From NCBI RefSeq assembly GCF_000178835.2, contig NC_015275.1:4650238-4714237 (forward strand): DNA of 64,000 nt. Reading direction: 5' to 3'. The notes beneath the pieces were generated by a model. It saw nothing but the letters and a program-made list of their open reading frames with translations. It did not search any database and was not told where the DNA came from. A program made the position numbers and the translations under genes. Below, one piece after another: positions 17,348-26,053 of the stretch (within the stretch, counting starts at the first letter, position 1; the number at the start of each line of letters is the position of its first letter). The DNA is from Cellulosilyticum lentocellum DSM 5427 (GTDB lineage Bacteria > Bacillota > Clostridia > Lachnospirales > Cellulosilyticaceae).

Positions 17348-17947
17348 ATGAAAAAAATAAATATATTTACACCCTGCATTTTTTTGCTGCTTTTTTGCTC
17401 TATAATCTGTGTATTACTTGCTTATCCTGGCCTTAATACCATAGAGGCAGCTACTACGCATCAATCTATTAGTTTAGAAAGTTTAGCAATCAAACAAAAA
17501 GATTTAGAAGCCACATTAGAAGCGTTAAAACTAGACTTAGCTAAAACCTCTGATAGCCTCAATTCTTATAACCAAAGGCTCTCTATTGTAGAAAGCAACA
17601 TCACTACTACTCAAACAATGTTGGTTTCTTATTATATGGATAAATTATCAGATCCTACTTATGTCACTACTTATAATACAGACTATACTTGGTATACTGC
17701 AGCAGAAGCACTTGGAGAGCTAGGAAAACCTTCTATCCCTGCTCTTATTAAACGTTTAGATACTACTAATCCCTATGAACGGTCACTCGTATTTTATGCT
17801 CTTCTTCTAGCCTCTCAAGCTGAAAATGTTAAAGTTTTTGCGGGGAATGATTATATCCATACTCATTTAGACTTTAATACTAATACTCATAACGCTCAAA
17901 AAATGATAGCTTTAGAATGGTGGGAAAAGTATAAAAGTTACTTTTAA
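17348..17947 (+). CDS. Secreted or anchored protein with coiled coil and HEAT-like repeat
   Basis: A 199-residue protein behind GGAGAGAGGTACAA. It has a strong N-terminal hydrophobic segment (residues 9-30), either a signal peptide or an anchor. A heptad-like helix follows (about 42-85), and then a HEAT/PBS-lyase-like unit (TAAEALGELGKPSIPALIKRL). The end is rich in Asn, Thr and Trp. No enzyme motif is seen. Its terminator, downstream, has been split by the IS4-family element. Confidence 0.65.
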   Translation: MKKINIFTPCIFLLLFCSIICVLLAYPGLNTIEAATTHQSISLESLAIKQKDLEATLEALKLDLAKTSDSLNSYNQRLSIVESNITTTQTMLVSYYMDKLSDPTYVTTYNTDYTWYTAAEALGELGKPSIPALIKRLDTTNPYERSLVFYALLLASQAENVKVFAGNDYIHTHLDFNTNTHNAQKMIALEWWEKYKSYF

Positions 17948-17991
17948 CTCTTCTATAAATATGTCATGCTCACTCCTAATATAGATATTTT

Positions 17992-18014
17992 AAAAAGGTA
18001 TGTCTCTCTCATAG
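17992..18014 (+). terminator. Left half of a terminator split by the IS element
   Basis: AAAAAGGTATGTCTC plus the TCTCATAG duplication (18007-18014). The matching arm GAGGCATACCTTTTT is at 19675-19689, on the other side of the element. Joined, they form a 15-bp stem with an 8-nt loop. Confidence 0.85.
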
Positions 18015-18054
18015 GCAATGTCATTAAGTTAACATTGTGATAGAAACGCATCCC

Positions 18055-18106
18055 TAGGAAAAGAAGTTGAAGATTTATTTCTTCAGCTTCTTTTTCTATT
18101 TCCAGG
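18055..18106 (-). terminator. Terminator at the left end of the IS element
   Basis: AAGAAGCTGAAGA and TCTTCAACTTCTT pair around a short loop downstream of the transposase stop; T-rich on both sides. Confidence 0.65.
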
Positions 18107-18162
18107 TACCACAAATAGACAGATTTGCATCTGCCTCAAAATTTATATTCTTTTACAAAGAT

Positions 18163-19479
18163 TTATGCTACTCTATAAAGGAAGCCATGAAAAAGCTTGA
18201 TAGTTAAGTTTCGTTCCCTATGCCTATTAGGCCGTACAGGAATGAGATTTCTTGCGATTATGACTTCTAAATCAGGTGATGTTGCTTTTCCATGATAGAA
18301 TAACCTACACATATGCACTGCAACTGAGAAATTTGCTTTATATGTATGCTTTCTTTGCTTTTTTTCAATGACTACGTGCCATGTAATCATTTCTGCAAAG
18401 TTATACATTATCATATGTGCATAGATTTCTTGTTGGATACACATCACCTTTTTTGAATGAAAATCTAACATTCCAATCGTATATTTCAAATCTCGAAAAG
18501 ATGTTTCAATCCCCCAACGAGAAGCATACAGTTTTTTTACCTCATCAGGAGGATACTTTTCACTGTTTAGATTTGTAACTATTGTTTCATAGGAAGTTTC
18601 TGAAATAGGAAATCTCACTATTCGGAAGTGTAATTCATAGAATTTAGCAGGTTCAGATTTCTTGTTTTTAAGTGGTAAATAATCAAACGGTTGGGCTGAA
18701 GAAACACTTCGATAATGATTTTTGTCTTTGAAAAGTTCTTTGACTGCATTCGTTTTCTTTCTTGTAAGTTTTAAAGAAATATCAATATCAAAACAGTCTG
18801 TTTTGGGTAAATCCAATCCATTCTTTATACCATTAATTCCATCTTTGACACGAATAAGAAAGAACCATCCTTTTTCTTGAATGTGAGCCATGCTGTTGAA
18901 AGATTCATAACCTCTATCAGCTATCACGAGTGCTTTAGGAATTTCAGAACGATCAACCATTTCTTGTAGAGCGTTATGTTCATTCTTTTCTTTAGATTTT
19001 TGTATTATCACATCATGATAAATAGAATAATTTATATTATACAACGCATTTATATGCAGAAGATTATATGATTTTCTTCCATCTTTTCCAGAATGAAATG
19101 AATTTAAATCATCAGGATTGGTAGGAATCTGTACATCAGACCCATCAACAGCAAGTATGGGCATATCTTCATTAAAGTTATCTATAAGTTTACTTGAAAA
19201 GCCGTCAAATATCTTCTTAAACGCTTCAGGCTTTATCTTTTTTCTCTGCTGAACAAACGCAGAAGAAGTTGGTGTATCTGCAGATGCACCAAATAGATCT
19301 AATAATTCGTTTGTAAGGCTCCCACTTCCCATTCCAATAATTCCAGCTAAAATTTTATTCATGGGCAATTTCCTTTTGCGTAAAAAATCACTACCTGGAT
19401 TGGTACAATAATCTTGCGGATTGTCAGCTATCTTTTGGATTTCATCTACTAAAAGCTTTTTAATTTGTTTGGGTTTCAT
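18163..19479 (-). CDS. IS4-family DDE transposase
   Basis: A 438-residue transposase. The DDE residues lie in LAVDGSDVQIP (about residue 113), VIADRGYES (about 186) and RWGIETSF (about 321). The IS4 signature Y-x2-R-x3-E-x6-K is exact in YASRWGIETSFRDLK. The start at 19479 (MKPKQIKKLL) follows AAGGAGGACACAT; the open frame runs 22 codons further up through a GC-rich hairpin that is unlikely to be translated. No frameshift is seen, so it looks functional. Confidence 0.93.
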   Translation of the reverse strand: MKPKQIKKLLVDEIQKIADNPQDYCTNPGSDFLRKRKLPMNKILAGIIGMGSGSLTNELLDLFGASADTPTSSAFVQQRKKIKPEAFKKIFDGFSSKLIDNFNEDMPILAVDGSDVQIPTNPDDLNSFHSGKDGRKSYNLLHINALYNINYSIYHDVIIQKSKEKNEHNALQEMVDRSEIPKALVIADRGYESFNSMAHIQEKGWFFLIRVKDGINGIKNGLDLPKTDCFDIDISLKLTRKKTNAVKELFKDKNHYRSVSSAQPFDYLPLKNKKSEPAKFYELHFRIVRFPISETSYETIVTNLNSEKYPPDEVKKLYASRWGIETSFRDLKYTIGMLDFHSKKVMCIQQEIYAHMIMYNFAEMITWHVVIEKKQRKHTYKANFSVAVHMCRLFYHGKATSPDLEVIIARNLIPVRPNRHRERNLTIKLFHGFLYRVA

Positions 19480-19518
19480 ATGTGTCCTCCTTGTAACTAA
19501 GTTTCCTTTAATTACAAG

Positions 19519-19563
19519 GGCCGCTCTCACTACCTCTTTATTCAATCAGTAGTGAGAGCGGCC
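19519..19563 (-). promoter_or_regulatory. GC-rich hairpin in the transposase leader
   Basis: GGCCGCTCTCACTAC (19519-19533) and GTAGTGAGAGCGGCC (19549-19563) are perfect complements around a 15-nt loop, 40 bp upstream of the transposase start. Such leader stems in IS elements can limit expression from outside transcripts. The GC content is unlike its surroundings. Confidence 0.6.
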
Positions 19564-19588
19564 GCACATTTTCTTTGTCTTGTCAACT

Positions 19589-19641
19589 ACTTTTTCAAAA
19601 AAAGATCCCTATACCATTTGATTGGTATAGAGATCTTTTTT
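19589..19641. terminator. Inward-protecting terminator in the IS right end
   Basis: AAAAAAAGATCCCTATACC and GGTATAGAGATCTTTTTT pair around an 8-nt loop. Its place upstream of the transposase would stop read-through from outside in either direction. Confidence 0.75.
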
Positions 19642-19774
19642 CGTCATCTTAACTTAATGACATTGCTCTCATAGGAGGCATACCTTTTTAATTATGTTTT
19701 TCACATAAAATCACTCAATATCTTCATCTATTCTATGATAGTGTACAAACTTAATAAAAATATTTATTTTTATA

Positions 19775-19803
19775 TTGTATTTTTCTTTTTAAAATACTAT
19801 AAT
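19775..19803 (+). promoter_or_regulatory. guaB promoter
   Basis: TTGTAT (19775-19780), 17 bp, TATAAT (19798-19803), 35 bp before the start codon. Confidence 0.7.
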
Positions 19804-19837
19804 ATTCACTAAATTCAATAATAAGGAGCAATTTAAA

Positions 19838-21346
19838 ATGGCATATTATTTTGAAGAACCTTCTCGTACCTTTAGTGAATATCTTCTCGTTCCTGGGTAT
19901 TCCTCTGTAGAATGCATGACTAAAAATGTAAGTTTAAAAACCCCACTCACTAAATTTAAAAAAGGTGAAACCCCAGCTATTTCTCTTAATATTCCTCTTG
20001 TATCTGCTATTATGCAATCTGTGTCTGATGATAAGATGGCTGTTGCTTTAGCAAAAGAAGGTGGTATTTCTTTTATCTATGGATCACAATCCATCGAAAA
20101 TGAAGCCGCTATGGTAAGACGTGTAAAAAGCTATAAAGCAGGCTTTGTAGAAAGTATATCAAATCTTAGACCAGAGCAAACTTTAGCCGATATTTTGGCA
20201 CTTAAAAAGAAAACTGGTCATTCCACCGTAGCTATTACTGATGATGGCACTGCTAATGGAAAGCTTGTAGGACTCGTTACAAGCCGTGATTATCGTGTAA
20301 GCCGTATGGAACCTACCACACTTATTAGCAGCTTTATGAGACCATTTAATGAGCTTATATACGGTCATGAGGGCATTACCCTTTCTGAAGCTAATAATAT
20401 GCTTTGGGATCATAAACTTAATGTCCTTCCTGTCATCAGTAATGAACAAAAGTTACTTTATTTTGTATTTAGAAAAGACTATGATTCTCACAAAGAAAAT
20501 CCTAACGAACTCTTAGACGGTTCTAAACGTTATATGGTGGGTGCCGGTATTAATACTCGTGATTATGAAGAACGTATTCCTGCTCTTATAGAAGCTGGAG
20601 CTGATGTACTATGTATTGACTCTTCAGAAGGATTTTCTGAATGGCAAGCACGCACCTTGCAATTTGTTCGTCAAAAATATGGCGATACTATCAAAATCGG
20701 TGCTGGTAATGTAGTTGATAAAGAAGGCTTTCTATTCTTAGCAAAAGCAGGTGCTGACTTCATTAAAGTAGGTATTGGAGGAGGCTCTATCTGTATTACT
20801 CGTGAACAAAAAGGTATTGGTCGTGGTCAAGCTACTGCTGTTATTGAAGTAGCTAAGGCTAGAGATGAATATTTTGAAGAAACTGGTATTTATATACCTA
20901 TTTGTTCAGATGGTGGAATTGTTCATGATTACCATGTTACCTTAGCTTTAGCAATGGGCTCTGATTTCATTATGTTGGGACGCTATTTCTCTCGTTTTGA
21001 TGAAAGCCCAACCAATAAAGTTAATATTAATGGTAACTATATGAAAGAATACTGGGGCGAAGGTTCTGCTAGAGCTAGAAACTGGCAGCGTTATGATATG
21101 GGCGGAGATAGCAAGCTCTCCTTTGAGGAAGGTGTTGACTCTTATGTTCCATATGCTGGTAGCCTTAAAGATAATGTAGGACTTACTCTTAATAAAGTAA
21201 AGTCTACTATGTGTAATTGTGGTGTACTTACTATTCCTGAGCTTCAAAAGAATGCTAAGATTACCCTTGTTTCCAACACAAGTATTATTGAAGGTGGCGC
21301 TCATGATGTTCTTCTAAAAGATCAACATCGTTTTCCAGTAAAATAA
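19838..21346 (+). CDS. guaB: IMP dehydrogenase
   Basis: Oxidises IMP to XMP with NAD, the committed step to guanine nucleotides. The 502-residue protein starts [20 protein letters not shown] behind AAGGAG. It has a CBS-type insert at about 110-220 (LVTSRDYRV) and the catalytic loop [12 protein letters not shown] with Cys near 320. The flap and C-terminus ([10 protein letters not shown]) are present. It has its own promoter and terminator and stands alone; no purine riboswitch is seen in the 250 bp upstream, which is mostly IS sequence. Confidence 0.95.
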   Translation: MAYYFEEPSRTFSEYLLVPGYSSVECMTKNVSLKTPLTKFKKGETPAISLNIPLVSAIMQSVSDDKMAVALAKEGGISFIYGSQSIENEAAMVRRVKSYKAGFVESISNLRPEQTLADILALKKKTGHSTVAITDDGTANGKLVGLVTSRDYRVSRMEPTTLISSFMRPFNELIYGHEGITLSEANNMLWDHKLNVLPVISNEQKLLYFVFRKDYDSHKENPNELLDGSKRYMVGAGINTRDYEERIPALIEAGADVLCIDSSEGFSEWQARTLQFVRQKYGDTIKIGAGNVVDKEGFLFLAKAGADFIKVGIGGGSICITREQKGIGRGQATAVIEVAKARDEYFEETGIYIPICSDGGIVHDYHVTLALAMGSDFIMLGRYFSRFDESPTNKVNINGNYMKEYWGEGSARARNWQRYDMGGDSKLSFEEGVDSYVPYAGSLKDNVGLTLNKVKSTMCNCGVLTIPELQKNAKITLVSNTSIIEGGAHDVLLKDQHRFPVK

Positions 21347-21366
21347 CTACTAGTGACTTTATTAAG

Positions 21367-21413
21367 ATAAAATAAGGAGGCCTAAGCTAATACTTAGACC
21401 TCCTTATTTTATA
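21367..21413. terminator. Bidirectional terminator between guaB and the CAP gene
   Basis: AAATAAGGAGG-C-CTAAG and CTTAG-A-CCTCCTTATTT pair around a 6-nt loop between two converging genes. Confidence 0.85.
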
Positions 21414-21429
21414 CCTTTAATGACATAGC

Positions 21430-22317
21430 TTATTTACCGATAAACATTTGTGTCCAATAGTTTCCATCTGCTTCATAACCAATACCAATATGAGTATAGC
21501 TAGCATTTAGAATATTTGCTCTATGGCCTGAACTATTCATCCAGCCTTTTACAACTTGCTCTGGTGTTTGATATCCTTGTGCAATATTTTCTCCCGCACT
21601 TTTATAGCTAATACCATATTTCTTTAACATTTCAAATGGCGTTCCATAAGTTGGACTTGTATGACTGAAATAATTATTTTTCTTCATGTCTTGTGATTTA
21701 AGACGTGCTACGTTTCTCACACTTTCATCCATTTCAAGTGGTTTTAATCCCTGTTTTGCTCTTTCTGCATTTACAAGTTCTAGTACTTTATTCTCATAAG
21801 CTGTTTGTGTGCTTACATCAGTGTCTGTAGTAGAGTCATTTCCTGTGTTTGTATCATTATTAGTTCCGTTATCATTCCCTGTACTAGTGTCATTATTAAT
21901 TCCGTTATCAGTTCCTGTATTGTTACCATTGTTTATGTCGCAATCAGTATCTGTATTTGCTCCATTGTTTGTCCCATTATTAGTTCCTGTATTTGTTCCA
22001 TTGTTTATTTCACAATCAGTCCCTGTATTTGCTCCATTGTTTGTCCCATTATTAGTTCCTGTATTTGTTCCATTGTTTATTTCGCAATCAATTCCTGTAT
22101 TGGTATCATTGCTTGTTTCGTTATCTGTTCCCACGTTTGTACTATTATTTGGCCTTTGTGGTTTAGTAGCTGTTCCTGGTTTGTGGCTCGCTTGATTATG
22201 AGGACGATTACCTCCTGGTCTATGGCTTTTTGCATATAAGGAAGAGCTTGATCCTAAGATAGTTGCTCCAATAAGTGTTAATGTCATTGCTTTTGTAACT
22301 AATTTTTTTGATTTCAT
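21430..22317 (-). CDS. Secreted CAP-domain (SCP/PR1, YkwD-like) protein with Asn/Thr/Gly repeats
   Basis: A 295-residue exported protein. Residues 1-29 are a signal peptide (ending SLYAKS). Residues about 30-165 are a low-complexity linker, first His/Pro/Arg-rich and then built of TGTNNGTNNG-type repeats with regularly placed DCEINNG. The C-terminal 120 residues are a CAP domain: VNAERAKQGLKPLEM, HTSPTYGTPFEML, AGENIAQG, GWMNSSGHRANIL, HIGIGYEADGNYWTQMF. Histidine and glutamate cavity residues are in place. Bacterial CAP proteins are secreted with mostly unknown activity. The linker suggests wall attachment or spacing. Confidence 0.88.
   Translation of the reverse strand: MKSKKLVTKAMTLTLIGATILGSSSSLYAKSHRPGGNRPHNQASHKPGTATKPQRPNNSTNVGTDNETSNDTNTGIDCEINNGTNTGTNNGTNNGANTGTDCEINNGTNTGTNNGTNNGANTDTDCDINNGNNTGTDNGINNDTSTGNDNGTNNDTNTGNDSTTDTDVSTQTAYENKVLELVNAERAKQGLKPLEMDESVRNVARLKSQDMKKNNYFSHTSPTYGTPFEMLKKYGISYKSAGENIAQGYQTPEQVVKGWMNSSGHRANILNASYTHIGIGYEADGNYWTQMFIGK
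21840..22125 (-). repeat. Coding repeats of the CAP protein linker
   Basis: Imperfect short units are organised into a 72-bp (24-codon) repeat, clearest at 21959-22030 and 22031-22102, which are nearly identical. They create a large spurious open frame on the opposite strand. Confidence 0.85.
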
Positions 22318-22507
22318 GTTTTTTCTCCTCTTATCGTTGGTCTCAATTTGGATTCAAAGTTATTACACTTTGTTTAATTCGTGTAACAACTTTGTAATAT
22401 TTATTATACATGATCTCACCATATTTTCAACCTTTATTAGCTTCCTATTAATTCCATCCTCCTGCATTTATTACATATTTATTACATATTATGATTGTGA
22501 TTCAACT

Positions 22508-22555
22508 ATAAAAGCACAAAAAAAGACGCCGGGAGTAACGGCGCCTTTTTTTGGA
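22508..22555 (-). terminator. glnN terminator
   Basis: A GC-rich stem GGCGCCG/CGGCGTC with A and T tracts, immediately after the stop codon at 22568. The rest of 22318-22507 is AT-rich and holds the upstream region of the CAP gene. Confidence 0.85.
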
Positions 22556-22567
22556 GTATCTATGTGA

Positions 22568-24655
22568 TTATACGTAGAAGAGTAGGTCTACGTATGTTGG
22601 AAATGGCCAAGCAACTGAAGCTACCATTGTCTCTAATTCATCAGCTACTACTCTAAGAGTTTGCATTGCTTCAAATACATATTCTCTGTAGTATTTAGCT
22701 GATTCAAGAGCATCTTCATAGTTTTTAGCTTCAAGTAATACTTTATCGAGCTCTTCAATTTTGCTCATTAATGATTCTGTAAGATTTGATAATTTAGTAG
22801 CATAGCTTACTTCTTTTTCAACACTTACATTTAAGCCAAGCTCTTGTTTAACTTTAAGTGTTTCAAATACTTCTTTGTTGTATTTAAGCACGGCTGGTAA
22901 AATTTCTTTTTGTGCCATGTCTAACATTGTTAATGCTTCTATATTAATTGTTTTAGCATAGCCTTCTAATAGGATTTCACAACGTGATTTAACTTCTGTT
23001 GCTGTGAAAATACCATGTTTCTCAAAGAGTTTAATACTTTTCTCCATTCCAAATCTAGGAATAGCATCCACAGATGTTTTAAGGTTAAGAAGACCTCTTC
23101 TTTCTGCTTCTTCTACCCATTCATCACTGTAGTTGTTACCATTAAAAATAACCCTCTTATGGTCTTTCATAGTTTCTTTTACAATTGCCATAACTTCAGC
23201 TTCAAGGTCAGTCGCTGCATCCAATCTATCTGCAAATTCTTCAAGTACTTCTGCTACACTTGTGTTAAGCACAATGTTAGGGCCAGAAATAGATACTGAT
23301 GAACCTAGGCTACGGAATTCAAATTTATTACCTGTGAAAGCAAATGGAGATGTTCTATTACGATCAGTTGTATCTTTTACAAATCTAGGAAGTGCAGATA
23401 CTCCCGTCTCCATAAAGCATCTAGCTGTTTCACTAACTGCTTCACCTTTTTCAATGCATTCTAAGATGTTAGTAAGCTCATCACCTAAGAACATAGAAAT
23501 AATTGCTGGTGGTGCTTCGTTAGCTCCAAGTCTGTGGTCATTTCCTGCACTAGCAACAGATACTCTTAAAAGATCTGCATATTCATCTACTGCTTTAATA
23601 ACAGCAGCTAAGAATAATAAGAATTGAGTATTATCCTTTGGTGATTTACCTGGCTCAAGCAGGTTTTCTCCTTCACTTGTGGACATTGACCAGTTATTGT
23701 GTTTACCTGAACCATTAACACCTGCAAATGGTTTTTCATGAAGTAAGCATACAAGACCATGTCTTTCTGCTACCTTCTTCATCATTTCCATTGTTAATTG
23801 GTTATGATCTGTTGCAATATTAGTAGTACCAAAGATAGGTGCTAATTCATGTTGTGCTGGTGCAACTTCATTGTGCTTTGTTTTTGCTAAAATACCTAAT
23901 TTCCAAAGCTCATTATCCAAATCTTTCATGTACTCAGATACTCTAGTTCTGATATTACCAAAGTAATGATCCTCTAATTCTTGACCTTTTGCTGGTTTAG
24001 CACCAAAAAGTGTTCTACCTGTTAAGATAAGATCTTTACGTTTTGCGTACATTTCTTTATCTACTAGAAAATATTCTTGTTCTGGTCCAACAGTTGTTGT
24101 TACTCTAGTTACTGATTTACCAAATTTATTAAGAATTCTAATCGCTTGTTTGTTAAGTGCTTCCATTGAACGAAGAAGTGGTGTTTTCTTATCAAGTACT
24201 TCTCCACCGTATGACCCAAAAGCTGTTGGAATATATAAGGTGTCATCTTTTACAAATGCATACGATGTTGGGTCCCAAGTTGTATATCCACGAGCTTCAA
24301 ATGTTGCACGAAGACCACCTGATGGAAATGAAGAAGCATCTGGTTCACCTTTGATAAGTTCTTTTCCTGAAAACTCTAAAATAACCTTTCCATCTGCAGA
24401 TGGTGAGATAAATGCATCATGTTTTTCTGCTGTAATACCTGTCATAGGTTGGAACCAGTGTGTATAGTGTGTAGCTCCTTTTTCAACTGCCCAGTCTTTC
24501 ATAGCGGCTGCTACTACATCAGCAATATCTCTACTAAGTTCTTTACCTTCTGCCATTGTTTTCTTCAATGCTTTGAAGGTGTTTTTTGGTAATCTTTCTT
24601 GCATAACTGTTTCATTAAATACGTTACATCCAAAAATTTCACTTACATTTGCCAT
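22568..24655 (-). CDS. glnN: Glutamine synthetase type III
   Basis: ATP-dependent synthesis of glutamine from glutamate and ammonium by the large dodecameric type III enzyme. The 695-residue length and N-terminal MANVSEIFGCNVFNE are typical. Active-site segments are visible: GPEQEYFLVD, HNEVAPAQHELAPIF, GSGKHNNWSMST and NRTSPFAFTGNKFEFR. It lies 59 bp after aspS in the same direction with no terminator between, so it may be the last gene of the gat-aspS transcript. Its start has AGGAGGAAATTTAGT. It is one of two glutamine synthetases in the window. Confidence 0.96.
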   Translation of the reverse strand: MANVSEIFGCNVFNETVMQERLPKNTFKALKKTMAEGKELSRDIADVVAAAMKDWAVEKGATHYTHWFQPMTGITAEKHDAFISPSADGKVILEFSGKELIKGEPDASSFPSGGLRATFEARGYTTWDPTSYAFVKDDTLYIPTAFGSYGGEVLDKKTPLLRSMEALNKQAIRILNKFGKSVTRVTTTVGPEQEYFLVDKEMYAKRKDLILTGRTLFGAKPAKGQELEDHYFGNIRTRVSEYMKDLDNELWKLGILAKTKHNEVAPAQHELAPIFGTTNIATDHNQLTMEMMKKVAERHGLVCLLHEKPFAGVNGSGKHNNWSMSTSEGENLLEPGKSPKDNTQFLLFLAAVIKAVDEYADLLRVSVASAGNDHRLGANEAPPAIISMFLGDELTNILECIEKGEAVSETARCFMETGVSALPRFVKDTTDRNRTSPFAFTGNKFEFRSLGSSVSISGPNIVLNTSVAEVLEEFADRLDAATDLEAEVMAIVKETMKDHKRVIFNGNNYSDEWVEEAERRGLLNLKTSVDAIPRFGMEKSIKLFEKHGIFTATEVKSRCEILLEGYAKTINIEALTMLDMAQKEILPAVLKYNKEVFETLKVKQELGLNVSVEKEVSYATKLSNLTESLMSKIEELDKVLLEAKNYEDALESAKYYREYVFEAMQTLRVVADELETMVASVAWPFPTYVDLLFYV

Positions 24656-24714
24656 ACTAAATTCCTCCTCAAATATCTCTTTATATTTTTTTACTTGATA
24701 TCACCATTTTTTAC

Positions 24715-26031
24715 TTAAGGTTCTAAGCGATGTACATCTCTAGGGAACATACTTGCTTGCCTTACATTTTGTAGGTCTAAGAGCTTCATAACGAACCTCT
24801 CTAGTCCTATACCAAGTCCACCATGTGGTGGCATTCCATATTTATGAATACTCAGATAATGACTCAATTCTTCAGGATCTATACCCATTTCTTTCATCTT
24901 ATCAACTTGTTGCTGGTAATCATGAATACGTTGCCCACCTGTTGTAATTTCTAGTCCCCTAAAAAGTAAGTCGAAGCTTAGTGCAAATCTGCTATCCTCT
25001 TTATCATTCATCGCATAGAATGGTCTTTTAGAAGCTGGAAAATGAGTGATAAATAGGAATTCACTATTCCAATGCTCTTTTGCATATTCACAAAGAAGTA
25101 CTTCATCTTCTGGCTCTAAATCATATTTATTCTTTCCACCTCTACCTTTAATAAGGTCCAAAGCTTCAACGAAAGTTATAGAAGGAATATCCTTAATAAT
25201 AGGGAGTTTAACCTCTAATAAGTCTAAGTATTCCTTGCAATGAGATTCTAAATAATTCATTACATACTTAATCATGGCTGTTTCCATCTCCATAACATCG
25301 TACATACTATCTATATATCCCATTTCAAAATCTAGGCCTATATATTCGTTAAGGTGTCTAGAAGTGTTATGCTTCTCTGCTCTATAGACTGGTGCTATTT
25401 CAAAAACTCTATCAAAAAAAGCAACACAAGTTTGTTTATAAAATTGTGGGCTTTGAGCTAAGAAAGCATCCTGGTTAAAGTAGTCTAACTTAAAGATATT
25501 AGCACCACCTTCAGCCCCTGCAGCTACAATCTTTGGCGTATGCACTTGAGTAAAACCTTGGCTTTCCATAAACTCTCTAAACCCAGATACGACGCCTTCT
25601 TGCACTTTAAAGATTGCTCTTTCATAAGGATTTCTGAGAGCCACACTACGATTATCTAAGTTTGCCTCTAAACCACAGCCTAATTTTTTATGTCCTACAT
25701 TTAATGGATAATCTGCTGCTGGCATACTTAAAATCTCAAGGTCTTCAAGTTGAAGTTCAAAGCCTAAATTAGCTCTTTCATCCTCTCTAATATGACCCTT
25801 AACTCTTACATAAGCACCAACCTTAAGCTGTTCAATGCTTGCTTTACATCTATCTTTTTCATAAATAGCTTGCACAATATATCTTCCAGTTCTAAGAATA
25901 ACAAATGCAAACTCACTCATTGTTCTTATTTTATGAACGCAAGCTTCTATAATGACTAATTCATCTGGGTTCTTCTTAATGCCCTCTACATCTAATACTC
26001 GTTTAAGCGATACTCCATCTATACTCTGCAT
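24715..26031 (-). CDS. aspS: Aspartyl-tRNA synthetase, archaeal-type (probably non-discriminating)
   Basis: A 438-residue class II synthetase. It has an N-terminal OB-fold anticodon domain (about 1-105), motif 2 (YRAEKHNTSRHLNEY) and motif 3 (GLGIGLERFVMKLL), but lacks the GAD insert of ordinary bacterial AspRS. It is the archaeal-type enzyme that in Clostridia often charges tRNA-Asn with aspartate. Placement directly after gatB supports a two-step route to Asn-tRNA. Non-discrimination is inferred from context, not from residues I could check. The start follows GGAAAGGAGAG. Confidence 0.9.
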   Translation of the reverse strand: MQSIDGVSLKRVLDVEGIKKNPDELVIIEACVHKIRTMSEFAFVILRTGRYIVQAIYEKDRCKASIEQLKVGAYVRVKGHIREDERANLGFELQLEDLEILSMPAADYPLNVGHKKLGCGLEANLDNRSVALRNPYERAIFKVQEGVVSGFREFMESQGFTQVHTPKIVAAGAEGGANIFKLDYFNQDAFLAQSPQFYKQTCVAFFDRVFEIAPVYRAEKHNTSRHLNEYIGLDFEMGYIDSMYDVMEMETAMIKYVMNYLESHCKEYLDLLEVKLPIIKDIPSITFVEALDLIKGRGGKNKYDLEPEDEVLLCEYAKEHWNSEFLFITHFPASKRPFYAMNDKEDSRFALSFDLLFRGLEITTGGQRIHDYQQQVDKMKEMGIDPEELSHYLSIHKYGMPPHGGLGIGLERFVMKLLDLQNVRQASMFPRDVHRLEP

Positions 26032-26053
26032 AACACTACTCTCCTTTCCAAGG

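Larger units (their letters stand above)
18015..19666 (-). mobile_element. IS4-family insertion sequence, 1652 bp, complete
   Basis: Perfect 18-bp terminal inverted repeats GCAATGTCATTAAGTTAA at 18015-18032 and, inverted, at 19649-19666. They are flanked by 8-bp direct repeats TCTCATAG (18007-18014 and 19667-19674). It contains one intact DDE transposase gene on the minus strand and outward-facing terminator hairpins near both ends (about 18057-18105 and 19589-19640). The element appears intact and possibly still mobile. The boundary may shift by one base because C is shared. Confidence 0.93.

Noticed and set aside
21805..22239. Plus-strand open frames of up to 144 codons opposite the CAP gene
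   Set aside because: They are the mirror of the Asn/Thr/Gly repeats; valine/serine repeats with no start signal.
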